A DNA stretch of 38,952 nt, taken from positions 1 through 38,952 of IMG/VR virus record IMGVR_UViG_3300028794_000012; one strand, given 5' to 3'. This stretch comes from a virus. Under the pieces are notes generated by a model, which saw only the letters and a list, made by a program, of their open reading frames with translations, did not search any database and had not been told where the DNA came from. Made by a program: the position numbers and the translations under genes. Of this stretch, positions 1 to 8,260 are shown piece by piece. Numbering within the stretch: position 1 is the first letter of the stretch; every line of letters starts with the position of its first letter.

Positions 1-94
1 CCTGAAAATAACTCCGCGGGAACTTTTGGCCCAGAGTCTCCTCAAAATCGGGTTCAAAACTAGCTAAGAACTATACCGAAAGGGGGTGTTAACC

Positions 95-439
95 GTGGTG
101 GCGAGGCAGGTATCACCAAAGAACACACCGCTAACTAAGCGTCCCGCGGCAACAACTCTTGACGGTAGAGAACAACAGTTAGTCGCTCTTGCTGTTGATG
201 AAGCTGAACGTCAGATCCGCGCTGGGACAGCTTCGGCCCAGGTAGTTACACATTTTCTGAAACTTGGATCGACCAGAGAGAAGCTCGAGCAAGAACGAAT
301 CGCACACGAGAACGAATTGCTCGTCGCAAAGCGGGAAGCTCTCGCATCACAAGCTCGAGTCGAAGAGTTGTACTCGAAAGCTCTCGGTGCTATGCGCCAA
401 TACTCTGGTCAAGATCCTATCGGTGAGTACGATGGTTAG
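95..439 (+). CDS. Small terminase subunit-like protein
   Basis: Probable DNA-packaging protein of about 114 aa. It is almost all helix: an N-terminal basic stretch, then a segment with ALAVDEAERQI, and a long charged coiled coil ending in AMRQYSGQ. This pattern (a THFLKLG segment followed by a Glu/Lys/Arg-rich helix and an A-MR-YSG end) is typical of a family at the left end of many Firmicutes and actinobacterial phage genomes, often annotated as small terminase or unknown. GTG at 95 was chosen because AAAGGGGGTG at 79-88 lies 6 bases upstream; GTG at 86 would sit in that ribosome site and GTG at 98 is also possible. It overlaps the HNH gene by 8 bases, which fits a packaging role. The family match is from memory and the function is inferred. 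Confidence 0.6.
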   Translation: MVARQVSPKNTPLTKRPAATTLDGREQQLVALAVDEAERQIRAGTASAQVVTHFLKLGSTREKLEQERIAHENELLVAKREALASQARVEELYSKALGAMRQYSGQDPIGEYDG

Positions 440-839
440 ATCGTACAACGAATTGCACAGATACGTAACGCTCGAAGAACGTTTCAATTACCTGAAGCTT
501 CACGGCCAGGTCGGAGAAGCAACCTTCGGGTTTGATCGCTGGATGAACCAGAGATTCTATCGATCAAGGGAATGGCGACAGCTTCGTGACTTCGTCATAA
601 TCAGAGACAATGGTTGTGACTTGGGTGTGCCTGAACATGAGATTCACGAACGTCTCATAATCCACCACATGAACCCAATGACGATCGAAGACATCGTGCA
701 TAGTAACGAGGACAATCTAAACCCAGACTTCCTCATATCTACCACACATCAAACACACAACGCGATTCACTACGGTGACGAACGTCTGTTGCCTCGCCGC
801 CAAATCATCCGTGCCGCAGGTGACACCAAGCTGTGGTAA
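432..839 (+). CDS. HNH endonuclease
   Basis: Protein of 135 aa with an HNH nuclease core. FYRSREWRQLRDFVIIRDNGC precedes the nuclease, as in phage HNH proteins where a W-x-x-LR segment leads into it. The catalytic part shows IIHHMNP, an Asn in NPDFLI, and THQTHNAIHYG, which together give the His-Asn-His metal site. The start ATG at 432 lies inside the end of the preceding gene, so the two are translationally coupled. HNH proteins next to terminase genes are known to assist cos cleavage in HK97-like phages (HK97 gp74), so this is more likely part of packaging than a homing endonuclease. The large terminase is unusually far away, at 4842. Confidence 0.85.
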   Translation: MVRSYNELHRYVTLEERFNYLKLHGQVGEATFGFDRWMNQRFYRSREWRQLRDFVIIRDNGCDLGVPEHEIHERLIIHHMNPMTIEDIVHSNEDNLNPDFLISTTHQTHNAIHYGDERLLPRRQIIRAAGDTKLW

Positions 840-854
840 TCGAGAGGAGCAATC

Positions 855-998
855 ATGTCTGAATCTCCAGATCCGTGGCCGAACTTGACCCCAGTTGTTG
901 ATGGGGTTGTTCCGGCTTCCGAGATCCCGCAGGATCCCGATTTTCTGTCCATCGACGGTCTCGCCACCGACGACCTTGAGCTTGAGATGGAGGACTAA
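855..998 (+). CDS. Small acidic protein, unknown
   Basis: Protein of 47 aa, beginning MSESPDPWPN and ending LELEMED. It is very acidic, has no membrane segment, and is rich in Pro at its N-terminus, so it is probably disordered. AGAGGAG at 843-849 is a good ribosome site for ATG 855. The stop TAA at 996-998 shares its last A with the ATG of the endolysin gene, so the pair is probably translationally coupled. No family is recognised. Position alone hints at an accessory to packaging or lysis, but this cannot be tested here. Confidence 0.65.
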   Translation: MSESPDPWPNLTPVVDGVVPASEIPQDPDFLSIDGLATDDLELEMED

Positions 999-1882
999 TG
1001 AGCACCAACACAAAGCTTATGATCGAACGAGTCCTCAATCGTCTCCGCGGAGCTCTCGGAACCGGCGAGACTCCACCCGGATCGAATCACAATTTCATCA
1101 CCGAGTGGTACAACAAGACGGTCAAGAAGATCGGTGATGGCCCTTGGTGTGAGATGACCAACACCTGGGCCATGTGGACCGGCGGAGCACAGTCTCTCAA
1201 GAATGGTCGGGCATACACGGTCTGGGCTGCACAAGATGCTCAGCAAAATGTCCGGGGCAGCGATTGGTTCTTCGGAACCAAGGGGATGCGTGCTGGCGAT
1301 CAGGTCTACTACGACTGGTCCGGCAAAAAGGGAAACGTCAATCTCGTCGACCACACGGGAACTGTCGAGCAGATTCTCGGCGATGGAACGTTCTACGTGC
1401 TCGAGGGAAACACCGCTGCAAACAAGCTTCAAAGAATGCGCCGCGATGCGAAATTCGTCGTCGGCTACGCTCGTTTCAACTGGGACGCTCTCGGCCCGGT
1501 CGCACCAACTCCGGTGCCGAAGCCGCCAGCAAAACCGAAGCCCGATGTTGCCCTGATCAAGAAGCTTCAGTCGTTGCTCGAGGTCACGCCTGATGGCAAG
1601 TGGGGTGCGGTCACAGATTCTCGAGCTCAGCTCATGCGTACTGCAGCTCGGGCGAAGGTCGGCTGGCCGAAGCGGGTCAACAAGCCCTTCCGAGTTCTCG
1701 AGGCCCAGCGGATCATCGACACGACCGAAGACAACGTCTGGGGACCTCGTTCTCAGGCTTCCATGAGCGATTGGGTCGAGCTCTTCCAGCACGCTCTTGG
1801 TGTTCCTGTCGATGGCGACTGGGGGCCTCGGACTGACAACGCTTACCTCGCAGCGAGGAAGCGAAACCTGAACAACTTCTGA
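998..1882 (+). CDS. Endolysin, CHAP domain with peptidoglycan-binding C-terminus
   Basis: Cell-wall hydrolase of 294 aa. The N-terminal part (about 25-165) looks like a CHAP amidase/endopeptidase: catalytic Cys51 in PWCEMTNTWAMW and His119 in VDHTGTVEQI, followed by VLEGNTA, with the GDQVYYDW strand between. A Pro/Lys-rich linker (about 168-185, APTPVPKPPAKPKP) leads to a C-terminal region with two imperfect repeats, each with a hydrophobic helix and a DG-WG motif (PDGKWGAVTD, VDGDWGPRTD) plus NVWGPRSQ, as in PG_binding_1 domains. It has no signal peptide, so it depends on the holin encoded far away at 24238. It is odd to find a lysin at the head of the packaging genes rather than beside the holin. 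A virion-borne lysin is an alternative. Confidence 0.88.
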   Translation: MSTNTKLMIERVLNRLRGALGTGETPPGSNHNFITEWYNKTVKKIGDGPWCEMTNTWAMWTGGAQSLKNGRAYTVWAAQDAQQNVRGSDWFFGTKGMRAGDQVYYDWSGKKGNVNLVDHTGTVEQILGDGTFYVLEGNTAANKLQRMRRDAKFVVGYARFNWDALGPVAPTPVPKPPAKPKPDVALIKKLQSLLEVTPDGKWGAVTDSRAQLMRTAARAKVGWPKRVNKPFRVLEAQRIIDTTEDNVWGPRSQASMSDWVELFQHALGVPVDGDWGPRTDNAYLAARKRNLNNF

Positions 1883-1892
1883 TCGATAGGAG

Positions 1893-2264
1893 GTGAGTAC
1901 CATTACCGACAGTATCCTCGACACCACCAAAAAGATGCTGGGCCTTGAAGCTTCTTACGACGTGTTCGACGTTGATATCACGATGCATATCAACAGCGTC
2001 TTCTTCACCCTGAACCAGCTCGGCATTGGCCCAGTGCTCGGTTTCGCCATTGCGGATAATGCTGCGGTGTGGGCTGACTATCTTGGCGAGAATCTTCTTT
2101 TGAACTCGGTGAAAACGTACATGTTCCTCCGAGTCAAATTGCTCTTCGACCCTCCGCAAAACTCATTCACCATCGCTGCCATGGAGCGACAGATCGACAA
2201 GCTCGAGTGGCAACTGAACGTGTATCGAGAGAACGCCATCGCTGAACCGGTCGTGGTTCCATGA
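1893..2264 (+). CDS. Head-tail connector-like protein
   Basis: Protein of about 120 aa resembling the phage head-tail connector/gp6-like (QLRG-type) family. It has a helical N-terminus with ILDTTKKMLGL, then YDVFDVDITMHINSVFFTLNQLGIG, WADYLGE, VKTYMFLRVKLLFDPP and a final helix LEWQLNVYRE. It probably forms part of the ring under the portal. The start is odd: GTG at 1893 overlaps the ribosome site AGGAGGTG (1888-1895). The in-frame ATT at 1902, 6 bases after that site, gives an N-terminus that starts at ITDSIL and may be the real start. The gene lies far from the portal (8261), unusual for a neck protein. Its last 4 bases overlap the next gene. Confidence 0.72.
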   Translation: MSTITDSILDTTKKMLGLEASYDVFDVDITMHINSVFFTLNQLGIGPVLGFAIADNAAVWADYLGENLLLNSVKTYMFLRVKLLFDPPQNSFTIAAMERQIDKLEWQLNVYRENAIAEPVVVP

Positions 2265-3862
2265 CCACGATGCCTTCGGGTCTCGTCAAGGGCCGGCTGA
2301 CAACTCCTCAGATTCTTGGGAATTCAAATCCCTACACTCTGAACATGTCAGCCGGCACCACGGGAACAGCGCTTGCTACTGGGGATTTCATTTTCATCCT
2401 TCTCGATGCTACGGGAACCACAGCAAACGCAAACACACCAACGCCACCCACTGATTTCCGAGAACTCGTCACTTGGCAGGCTCTCGGAACTTCGGGAACT
2501 ACAACTTACGGAATCTACGCAAAACGAAGAGCACTTGGCGAGGGAAATTACGACATCCCTCAGTCGAACACGGGTCGTGCAAACTTCGTCAATGCTCACG
2601 TGATTTGGGTTGACGGAGCAAACGCGGATGAAGTCGAAAATTTCATTATCGGAACAATTGGAACTCGAGCTGGCTCCGGCGGAACGTTCGATACAAACGC
2701 GCCAAGCGTTACAACATCGGCTGCTAACGCAATGGTGTTTGCCTTCGGTGCAGAACGTACCACAGCAGCCGAAACTGAAGTTCAACTGACGGTTTCCGGA
2801 ACTGGTTGGACAAAACAAGCAGCAATTCTTGGTTCTGGTGCAGCACTAACCACATTCACGGTGGCCAGTAAGGGTATGACTTCCGCTGGTGCTTCTGGAA
2901 TCGTCACCTTCACCAACGTCAACACGCAGGCAACCAATGGTGCAGCGCTTCAGGTCATCATCCCAGCGTTGCCGGATGCTCCTCCATCTTCCGTCCCCGG
3001 TCAACTTTGGGATGGTACGAATGCCATTGCCGGTCAATGGTTCGTTGCAGGTCCGAGTGACACGGTAGATTCGCTTCTCTGGGCCGGAATGATTTGGCCA
3101 GGCTACGAATCGATCGACGCCATGCTTGCTGAGGATTTCTTTTACCTCGGTCATCGTGGTGGTTCTGGCAACTGGCCCGAAATGAGTATGCAAGCCTACA
3201 CGCAAGCTGCACTTCGCGGTTACGGTGCACTTGAATTTAGTGTGGCTCGAACGTCAGACGGCGTTTGGATCGGATGTCACGACGCGAGTCTGGATAGAAC
3301 TGCTCTGGGAACTGGTGGCGGATCGGGCACCACGTATGTCGTCTCCGCAATGACCTGGGCAGCAGTTCAGACTCATGATCAACTTCCTGTCGTGGGCGCG
3401 CCCGTGAACTCGCTTCATCAACCGTACTCGAGGCTCGAGGATATTCTCGATGCTTACATCGATAGTCATGTTATCTTCGTGGACATCAAATCGGCGAACT
3501 CGTTCAGAACCGATCTCATCGCGTTCCTGAAGACGTATCCGAATTGGCAAGAAAAGATCGTTGCAAAATCAGTTCCTGGTAGTGCTAACTCTTCTTGGTT
3601 GGCCTCTGCTCGAGCTGCTGGATTCCAGTGCAACGCGATGTTCTACGAAGGTGAGAACTTCACTACGTACCACACTCAGGCTGATATTCTTGGCATGGAG
3701 TACACAGCGTCAAGCGGTACGTGGACGTCGATCAAATCTCATGGAAAGCCAGTCATTGCGCACGTCGTTCCGAGTGAGGCAGCAATTGCAACGGCTATGG
3801 GTCTTGGCGCCGATGGCGCAACTGTCAGCCGACCAAATCAGGTTCCACTCATTACGTTCTGA
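2261..3862 (+). CDS. Tail/fibre protein with glycerophosphodiester phosphodiesterase domain
   Basis: Protein of 533 aa. Residues 1 to about 235 are Thr/Gly/Ala-rich beta structure of the kind seen in phage fibre and baseplate proteins. A short linker region (about 240-290) leads to a GDPD-type TIM barrel (about 294-533): His298 in YLGHRGGS, then LEFSVARTSDGVWIGCHDASLDRT, VIFVDIKS and a C-terminal GADGATVSRP strand. In this family the His, Glu/Asp and second His residues cleave glycerophosphodiesters. In a phage tail the likely substrate is glycerol-phosphate wall polymer such as teichoic acid, helping adsorption. Function is inferred from the domain. It overlaps the connector gene by 4 bases. 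Confidence 0.75.
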   Translation: MTTMPSGLVKGRLTTPQILGNSNPYTLNMSAGTTGTALATGDFIFILLDATGTTANANTPTPPTDFRELVTWQALGTSGTTTYGIYAKRRALGEGNYDIPQSNTGRANFVNAHVIWVDGANADEVENFIIGTIGTRAGSGGTFDTNAPSVTTSAANAMVFAFGAERTTAAETEVQLTVSGTGWTKQAAILGSGAALTTFTVASKGMTSAGASGIVTFTNVNTQATNGAALQVIIPALPDAPPSSVPGQLWDGTNAIAGQWFVAGPSDTVDSLLWAGMIWPGYESIDAMLAEDFFYLGHRGGSGNWPEMSMQAYTQAALRGYGALEFSVARTSDGVWIGCHDASLDRTALGTGGGSGTTYVVSAMTWAAVQTHDQLPVVGAPVNSLHQPYSRLEDILDAYIDSHVIFVDIKSANSFRTDLIAFLKTYPNWQEKIVAKSVPGSANSSWLASARAAGFQCNAMFYEGENFTTYHTQADILGMEYTASSGTWTSIKSHGKPVIAHVVPSEAAIATAMGLGADGATVSRPNQVPLITF

Positions 3863-3874
3863 GGGAGGAGGATA

Positions 3875-4810
3875 ATGCCGGAAATTAGGACTGCAGAAGA
3901 ATTCTTCGAGCACTTCGGTGTCAAAGGCATGAAGTGGGGCGTTCGAAACGATCAGGGTCATGAAGGTCAGTCTGCTAGCCCTCGGAAGATCAATAAGCTT
4001 GATCAGAAATTCGAAACGAAGGCCGGAACAACGAAGACGTTCTTCGATGTATACAACAAGGGCGCCCAAGACTTCAACGACAACAAGATCGACGCGATTA
4101 ACAACAAACCGTTGTGGCGGAAACATGCCAATGCAGGAACGTTCCGTAACGACAACCATCCCGCGACCAAGCAGTATCACAAAGAAGTTCAGGATTCGTT
4201 CGTCGATTCACTGAATAAAGCCGCAAATTCTCTCGGAACGAATGCCTCGGGTACAAAGAAACTTGGCGTGCACATTCTCGATGGCGATAACGATTGGTCT
4301 TTAGTCCTCGAGGACGTCAAGCACGCTGCAGAAAGTATCAGCCTGAAAGTGACAAAATCGCCGACCGGATTGATCACATCGATTGCGTTGGTTGAGCCGA
4401 TGAATCACAGTGAAGAATTCGTTGACGAGTTTTTCGAGCACTTTGGCGTCAAGGGTATGAAGTGGGGCGTTCGACGTGGCGATAATGCTTCGAGTTCTCC
4501 AACATCAAATGATGCAGCAAAAGCATCGAAGTTCCAGCAGGTCGCCAAAAAGTCGGGAACGAGAGCGCTTTCCAACGAGGATCTTCAGACGTTGGTCACA
4601 CGAATGAATCTTGAACAGCAATACAACAGATTGAAGCCGCCAACTCCAACCAAAAAGGCCACGAAGTTTGTCGGAGATTTCCTCCTGTCGGTCGGCAAAC
4701 AGCAGGCTTCAAAGTTCGCAAACGATCAATTCGGCAAATTCATCGCCGGACAACTCGGAAAACCTCGAAATCGACAGCCGAAAGTGCTCAGAATCACATC
4801 ACTTCGGTAA
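3875..4810 (+). CDS. Phage protein with two HFGVKGMKWG motifs
   Basis: Protein of 311 aa with an almost identical motif, FFEHFGVKGMKWGVR, near the N-terminus (3902-3946) and again near residue 186 (4430-4474). Between them is a region of about 160 aa rich in Lys, Asn and Asp, with helix and strand character, whose family I do not recognise. After the second motif comes a Lys/Ser-rich helical tail. Motifs of this GMKWG type are widespread at the ends of phage head-associated proteins, with unknown role. A third copy is in the protein encoded at 6584. GAGGGAGGAGG just before ATG 3875 is a strong ribosome site. A head-associated or injected protein is a reasonable guess. Confidence 0.7.
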   Translation: MPEIRTAEEFFEHFGVKGMKWGVRNDQGHEGQSASPRKINKLDQKFETKAGTTKTFFDVYNKGAQDFNDNKIDAINNKPLWRKHANAGTFRNDNHPATKQYHKEVQDSFVDSLNKAANSLGTNASGTKKLGVHILDGDNDWSLVLEDVKHAAESISLKVTKSPTGLITSIALVEPMNHSEEFVDEFFEHFGVKGMKWGVRRGDNASSSPTSNDAAKASKFQQVAKKSGTRALSNEDLQTLVTRMNLEQQYNRLKPPTPTKKATKFVGDFLLSVGKQQASKFANDQFGKFIAGQLGKPRNRQPKVLRITSLR

Positions 4811-4841
4811 GCAGCTGATGAAGTAGAAGGGAGGGTTGGCG

Positions 4842-6587
4842 ATGGGTTTATCGAATACCGCGGTACCAATCTACTATGGGCGATTTCGGGATGCAGTTAT
4901 GCGCGGGGAAATTCCCGTAAACCGAGAGATTGCCATGGAAATGAACCGCATCGATGCGCTCATCGCCAACCCCAACATCTACTATGATGATCTAGCTGTT
5001 GAAGGATTCATCCTTTACTGTGAGAATGAGCTCACGCTCACAGATGGTGGAGATTTACATCTGCTTGATTCATTCAAAGTGTGGGCAGAACAGATCTTTG
5101 GTTGGTATTACTTTGTAGATCGGAGTGTATACCAACCTTCGAAAGACAATCATGGTGGTCACTACGTAACCAAGACAATTAAGAAGCGTCTGACAATCAA
5201 ACAGTATTTGATCGTCGCTCGAGGCGCTGCAAAGTCGATGTATGCCGAATGCATCCAGGCGTACTTTCTGAATGTCGACACATCGACGACGCATCAGATC
5301 ACAACGGCTCCGACGATGAAGCAGGCCGACGAGGTCATGTCTCCGTTTCGGACCGCCATTACAAGATCTCGTGGTCCACTCTTCGAATTCTTGACCGAAG
5401 GTTCTTTGCAAAACACCACAGGGTCAAGAGCAATGCGGCAGAAGTTGGTGCCGACCAAGAAGGGCATTGAGAACTTTCTGACTGGGTCATTGCTCGAGGT
5501 TCGCCCAATGTCGATCAACAAACTGCAGGGTCTTCGCCCTAAGGTTTCGACGATTGATGAATGGTTGTCTGGAGATGTTCGAGAGGACATTGTCGGTGCA
5601 ATCGAGCAGGGTGCATCCAAACTTGATGACTATTTGATTGTCGCCATCAGCTCAGAAGGAACGGTTCGGAATGGTTCCGGCGATACAATCAAAATGGAAC
5701 TTGCTGACATTCTTAAAGGCGATTACTTGGCGCCTCACATTTCGATTTGGCACTATAAGCTTGATGAACTCGAGGAAGTTGGCGACCCTGCAACGTGGCC
5801 GAAGGCTAATCCGAACATTGGGAAGACGGTTTCGTACGAGACTTATCAACTCGATGTGGAACGAGCGGAGAAAGCGCCGGCGTCAAGGAATGACATCCTG
5901 GCTAAGCGGTTTGGAATCCCCATGGAAGGTTACACATACTTCTTTACTTACGAGGAAACCCTCCCGCACCGCAGGGGTACTTTCTGGCAGCTTCCTTGTT
6001 CTTTGGGTGCTGACTTGTCACAGGGCGATGACTTCTGCGCGTTCACGTTCTTATTCCCATTACCAAATGGGTCTTTCGGAGTCAAGACTCGAAGTTACAT
6101 CACATCATTGACGTTGATGAAATTGCCTAGCGCCATGCGGGTAAAGTACGACGAATTCATCAACGAAGAAAGTCTTCATGTGCTCGAAGGAACGATCCTC
6201 GACATGATGGAAGTCTTTGAGGATCTAGATGCACACATCATCAAAAACGAATACGACGTTCGCACGTTCGGATATGACCCATACAACGCCAAAGAATTCG
6301 TTCAACGCTGGGAAGCTGAGAATGGGCCATTCGGAATTGAGAAAGTAATTCAGGGTGCGAAGACCGAATCAGTTCCTCTCGGTGAATTGAAGAATCTTAG
6401 TGAAGAACGTCTACTCATCTTTGATGAATCACTAATGACCTTCGCGATGGGCAACGCCATCACAATCGAAGACACAAACGGCAATCGGAAGCTCTTGAAG
6501 AAGCGACAAGAAGACAAGATCGATAACGTGTCGGCTATGATGGATGCTTTCGTAGCATACAAACTACACAAGGAGGCGTTCGAATGA
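4842..6587 (+). CDS. terL: Terminase large subunit
   Basis: ATP-driven DNA-packaging motor and nuclease, 581 aa, normal length for the family. The ATPase has a Walker A-like site at 127-132 (RGAAKS, Lys131) within LIVARGAAKSMYAE, then TTAPTMKQADEV, and a Walker B/catalytic pair Asp239-Glu240 in VSTIDEWLS. The nuclease part has Asp391 in GADLSQGDD, Asp479 in GYDPYNAKEF and Asp568 in MMDAFVAYK, the expected three acidic metal ligands. ATG 4842 was chosen because AGGGAGGG lies 6 bases upstream; TTG 4836 in the same frame has poor spacing. The stop overlaps the next ATG. It is separated from the small-terminase-like gene by about 4.4 kb. Confidence 0.93.
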   Translation: MGLSNTAVPIYYGRFRDAVMRGEIPVNREIAMEMNRIDALIANPNIYYDDLAVEGFILYCENELTLTDGGDLHLLDSFKVWAEQIFGWYYFVDRSVYQPSKDNHGGHYVTKTIKKRLTIKQYLIVARGAAKSMYAECIQAYFLNVDTSTTHQITTAPTMKQADEVMSPFRTAITRSRGPLFEFLTEGSLQNTTGSRAMRQKLVPTKKGIENFLTGSLLEVRPMSINKLQGLRPKVSTIDEWLSGDVREDIVGAIEQGASKLDDYLIVAISSEGTVRNGSGDTIKMELADILKGDYLAPHISIWHYKLDELEEVGDPATWPKANPNIGKTVSYETYQLDVERAEKAPASRNDILAKRFGIPMEGYTYFFTYEETLPHRRGTFWQLPCSLGADLSQGDDFCAFTFLFPLPNGSFGVKTRSYITSLTLMKLPSAMRVKYDEFINEESLHVLEGTILDMMEVFEDLDAHIIKNEYDVRTFGYDPYNAKEFVQRWEAENGPFGIEKVIQGAKTESVPLGELKNLSEERLLIFDESLMTFAMGNAITIEDTNGNRKLLKKRQEDKIDNVSAMMDAFVAYKLHKEAFE

Positions 6588-7012
6588 TCGTTGGTGAAGA
6601 CAAACCGTCGCTTGAAACTCTCGCGCATTTCGGCGTCCTCGGAATGAAGTGGGGGCATCGGAGATCTGCGACGGGATCTGAGATTGTAGATGCTAGGCGC
6701 AGGATTCAAATCAAGCAGCAACAAGCTGAACTGGTCAGATCTTCCCGAAAGAGCACCAAAAAGGGAACCCCGGAACGAGCTAAGCAAGATGTGAAGCTCA
6801 ATCAAATGAAGGCTTCTTTTCTGAAGAATCCAGATCGAGTGATTGCATCTCGTTTGACTCGAGGTGAAAAAGCAATCGTAGTGATGCTTGCTGCAACCGG
6901 CGTCGGTGCTCCATTTGCGGTCGCAGCTATCGGATCAACTTCGGCAGTTTCCCGTCGAATCGAATTCAAGCAGGACAAGGCGAAGGCAGCTGCCGGTCAG
7001 AAGACGCCATGA
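6584..7012 (+). CDS. Small phage protein with one GMKWG motif
   Basis: Protein of 142 aa with the motif LAHFGVLGMKWGHRR near its N-terminus (about residues 13-27). A basic helical stretch follows, rich in Lys, Arg and Gln, then a hydrophobic segment (about 100-122, IVVMLAATGVGAPFAVAAIG) that could cross a membrane, and a Lys-rich end. It resembles the protein encoded at 3875 only in the motif. It overlaps the terminase gene and the next gene by 4 bases each. Its place between terminase and portal fits a head-associated role. No function is known to me. Confidence 0.72.
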   Translation: MIVGEDKPSLETLAHFGVLGMKWGHRRSATGSEIVDARRRIQIKQQQAELVRSSRKSTKKGTPERAKQDVKLNQMKASFLKNPDRVIASRLTRGEKAIVVMLAATGVGAPFAVAAIGSTSAVSRRIEFKQDKAKAAAGQKTP

Positions 7013-7662
7013 CGACAACGATTCCAGACGGTCTTCATGGGGGAGGAACGCTGATTCCCGGATCTGGGGAATCGGGTGGCACTGGTGATAAAGGCCCAAC
7101 TGGAGATAAGGGTCCTGTCGGAAACAAAGGCGCCACCGGCGACAAAGGCGCTGTAGGAGACAAAGGCCCAACTGGCGATGAAGGTCCCGATGGAAATCCA
7201 GGATCTGATGGAACGCCAGGTGTTGTAGGAGACAAAGGCCTAATAGGCGATAAGGGTCCAGATGGAGATCCAGGTCCTGATGGAGATCCAGGTCCTGATG
7301 GAAATCCTGGCCCAGATGGTGATCCTGCTGGGCGTCGCACACCAAGAGTATTCTCGACAGTTTCGACTACAACGTTGACGCCCGAGATTGCGGATTACGA
7401 TTTACTTACACTCACAGCTCAAGCGGCAAATCTGACAATCGCCAATCCAGCAACATCCGTCCCAACGGATGGCGAGATGATTCGAATTCGTGTACTCGAC
7501 AATGGTACAGCACGGACGTTTATGTTTGGGTCTGCTTACGTTGCTCGAGCAGGAATCCCTCTACCAACGACTACGGTGATCAGCAAGCTCACCGAGATGG
7601 CGTTTGAGTACAATTCGGCCACCACAAAATGGAATCTGATCGCCTTCGCTCAGGAGGTGTAG
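7009..7662 (+). CDS. Collagen-like structural protein
   Basis: Protein of 217 aa. Residues from about 25 to 106 are Gly-X-Y repeats (GDKGPTGDKG and relatives, later GPDGDPGPDG), a collagen-like triple-helix region that would hold a trimer together. A globular C-terminal domain (about 115-217) contains DGEMIRIRVLDNGTARTF and ends with WNLIAFAQE, typical of phage fibre and decoration proteins. Such proteins usually form trimeric head or tail fibres. The repeats at DNA level are imperfect. It sits between terminase and portal, so a head fibre is possible, but a tail location is not excluded. Confidence 0.82.
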   Translation: MTTTIPDGLHGGGTLIPGSGESGGTGDKGPTGDKGPVGNKGATGDKGAVGDKGPTGDEGPDGNPGSDGTPGVVGDKGLIGDKGPDGDPGPDGDPGPDGNPGPDGDPAGRRTPRVFSTVSTTTLTPEIADYDLLTLTAQAANLTIANPATSVPTDGEMIRIRVLDNGTARTFMFGSAYVARAGIPLPTTTVISKLTEMAFEYNSATTKWNLIAFAQEV

Positions 7663-7665
7663 TCG

Positions 7666-8217
7666 GTGACCGAGAACATATTTACGGATCAGCTTCCGGC
7701 GTTGGTCAACTTACAGGATAGTACGTACACTCTCGGAACTACATTTTCTTCCGATGTTGATGGGCTGATTTTAGGCACTAGAGTTTATGTCGGAGAAGTA
7801 CCAACAAGTCCTTCCCCAACGGGTTTGTTATATTTAGCAACATCGGCCACAACTGGAATTCTTCTTGCCAGTAAAGCTTTTGGAATTTTAATCCCTGGCG
7901 AATGGAACGAGATCCTTTTTGATACGCCAGTGGAAATCATTGCCGATCAAGTTTATGTGACGGCATGGGGTCCCACGAACAATTATTCAGCCACCGGAGG
8001 GATGTTCAACTCATCAAGTGTTATTAATGGACATCTCTCGGCATTGATGACGACATTCGATCGGCCGAATGGCAAATTCCATGTCGGAACGTCATTCACT
8101 TTCCCCGATGAAACATTCAATGGGGGCGGATACTTCGTCGACACTATCTTCGAGTCGGCCGGAGAGGAGTCCGTCTCTTATCTTAAGAACAGTTTCTTCT
8201 TCGGGGCAGCGGTCTAA
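7666..8217 (+). CDS. DUF4082-like structural protein
   Basis: Protein of 183 aa, beta-rich. TLGTTFSSDVDGLILGTRVYVG, then GEWNEILFDTPVEI and QVYVTAWGP resemble a DUF4082-type beta-sandwich domain, found in surface and extracellular proteins. A strong ribosome site (AGGAGGTG) lies 7 bases upstream of the GTG start at 7666. It follows the collagen-like gene directly and probably belongs to the same structure, such as a head or tail fibre. The domain match is from memory and moderate. Confidence 0.65.
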   Translation: MTENIFTDQLPALVNLQDSTYTLGTTFSSDVDGLILGTRVYVGEVPTSPSPTGLLYLATSATTGILLASKAFGILIPGEWNEILFDTPVEIIADQVYVTAWGPTNNYSATGGMFNSSSVINGHLSALMTTFDRPNGKFHVGTSFTFPDETFNGGGYFVDTIFESAGEESVSYLKNSFFFGAAV

Positions 8218-8260
8218 CGTGCCGAGTCTCATCCGAAAACCAAAGGAAAGGAGGTGAGTG

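Noticed and set aside
7035-7340. Minus-strand open frame rich in Pro-Ser-Gly
   Set aside because: It is the reverse complement of the collagen-like repeats; its repeat pattern follows from that of the + strand gene.
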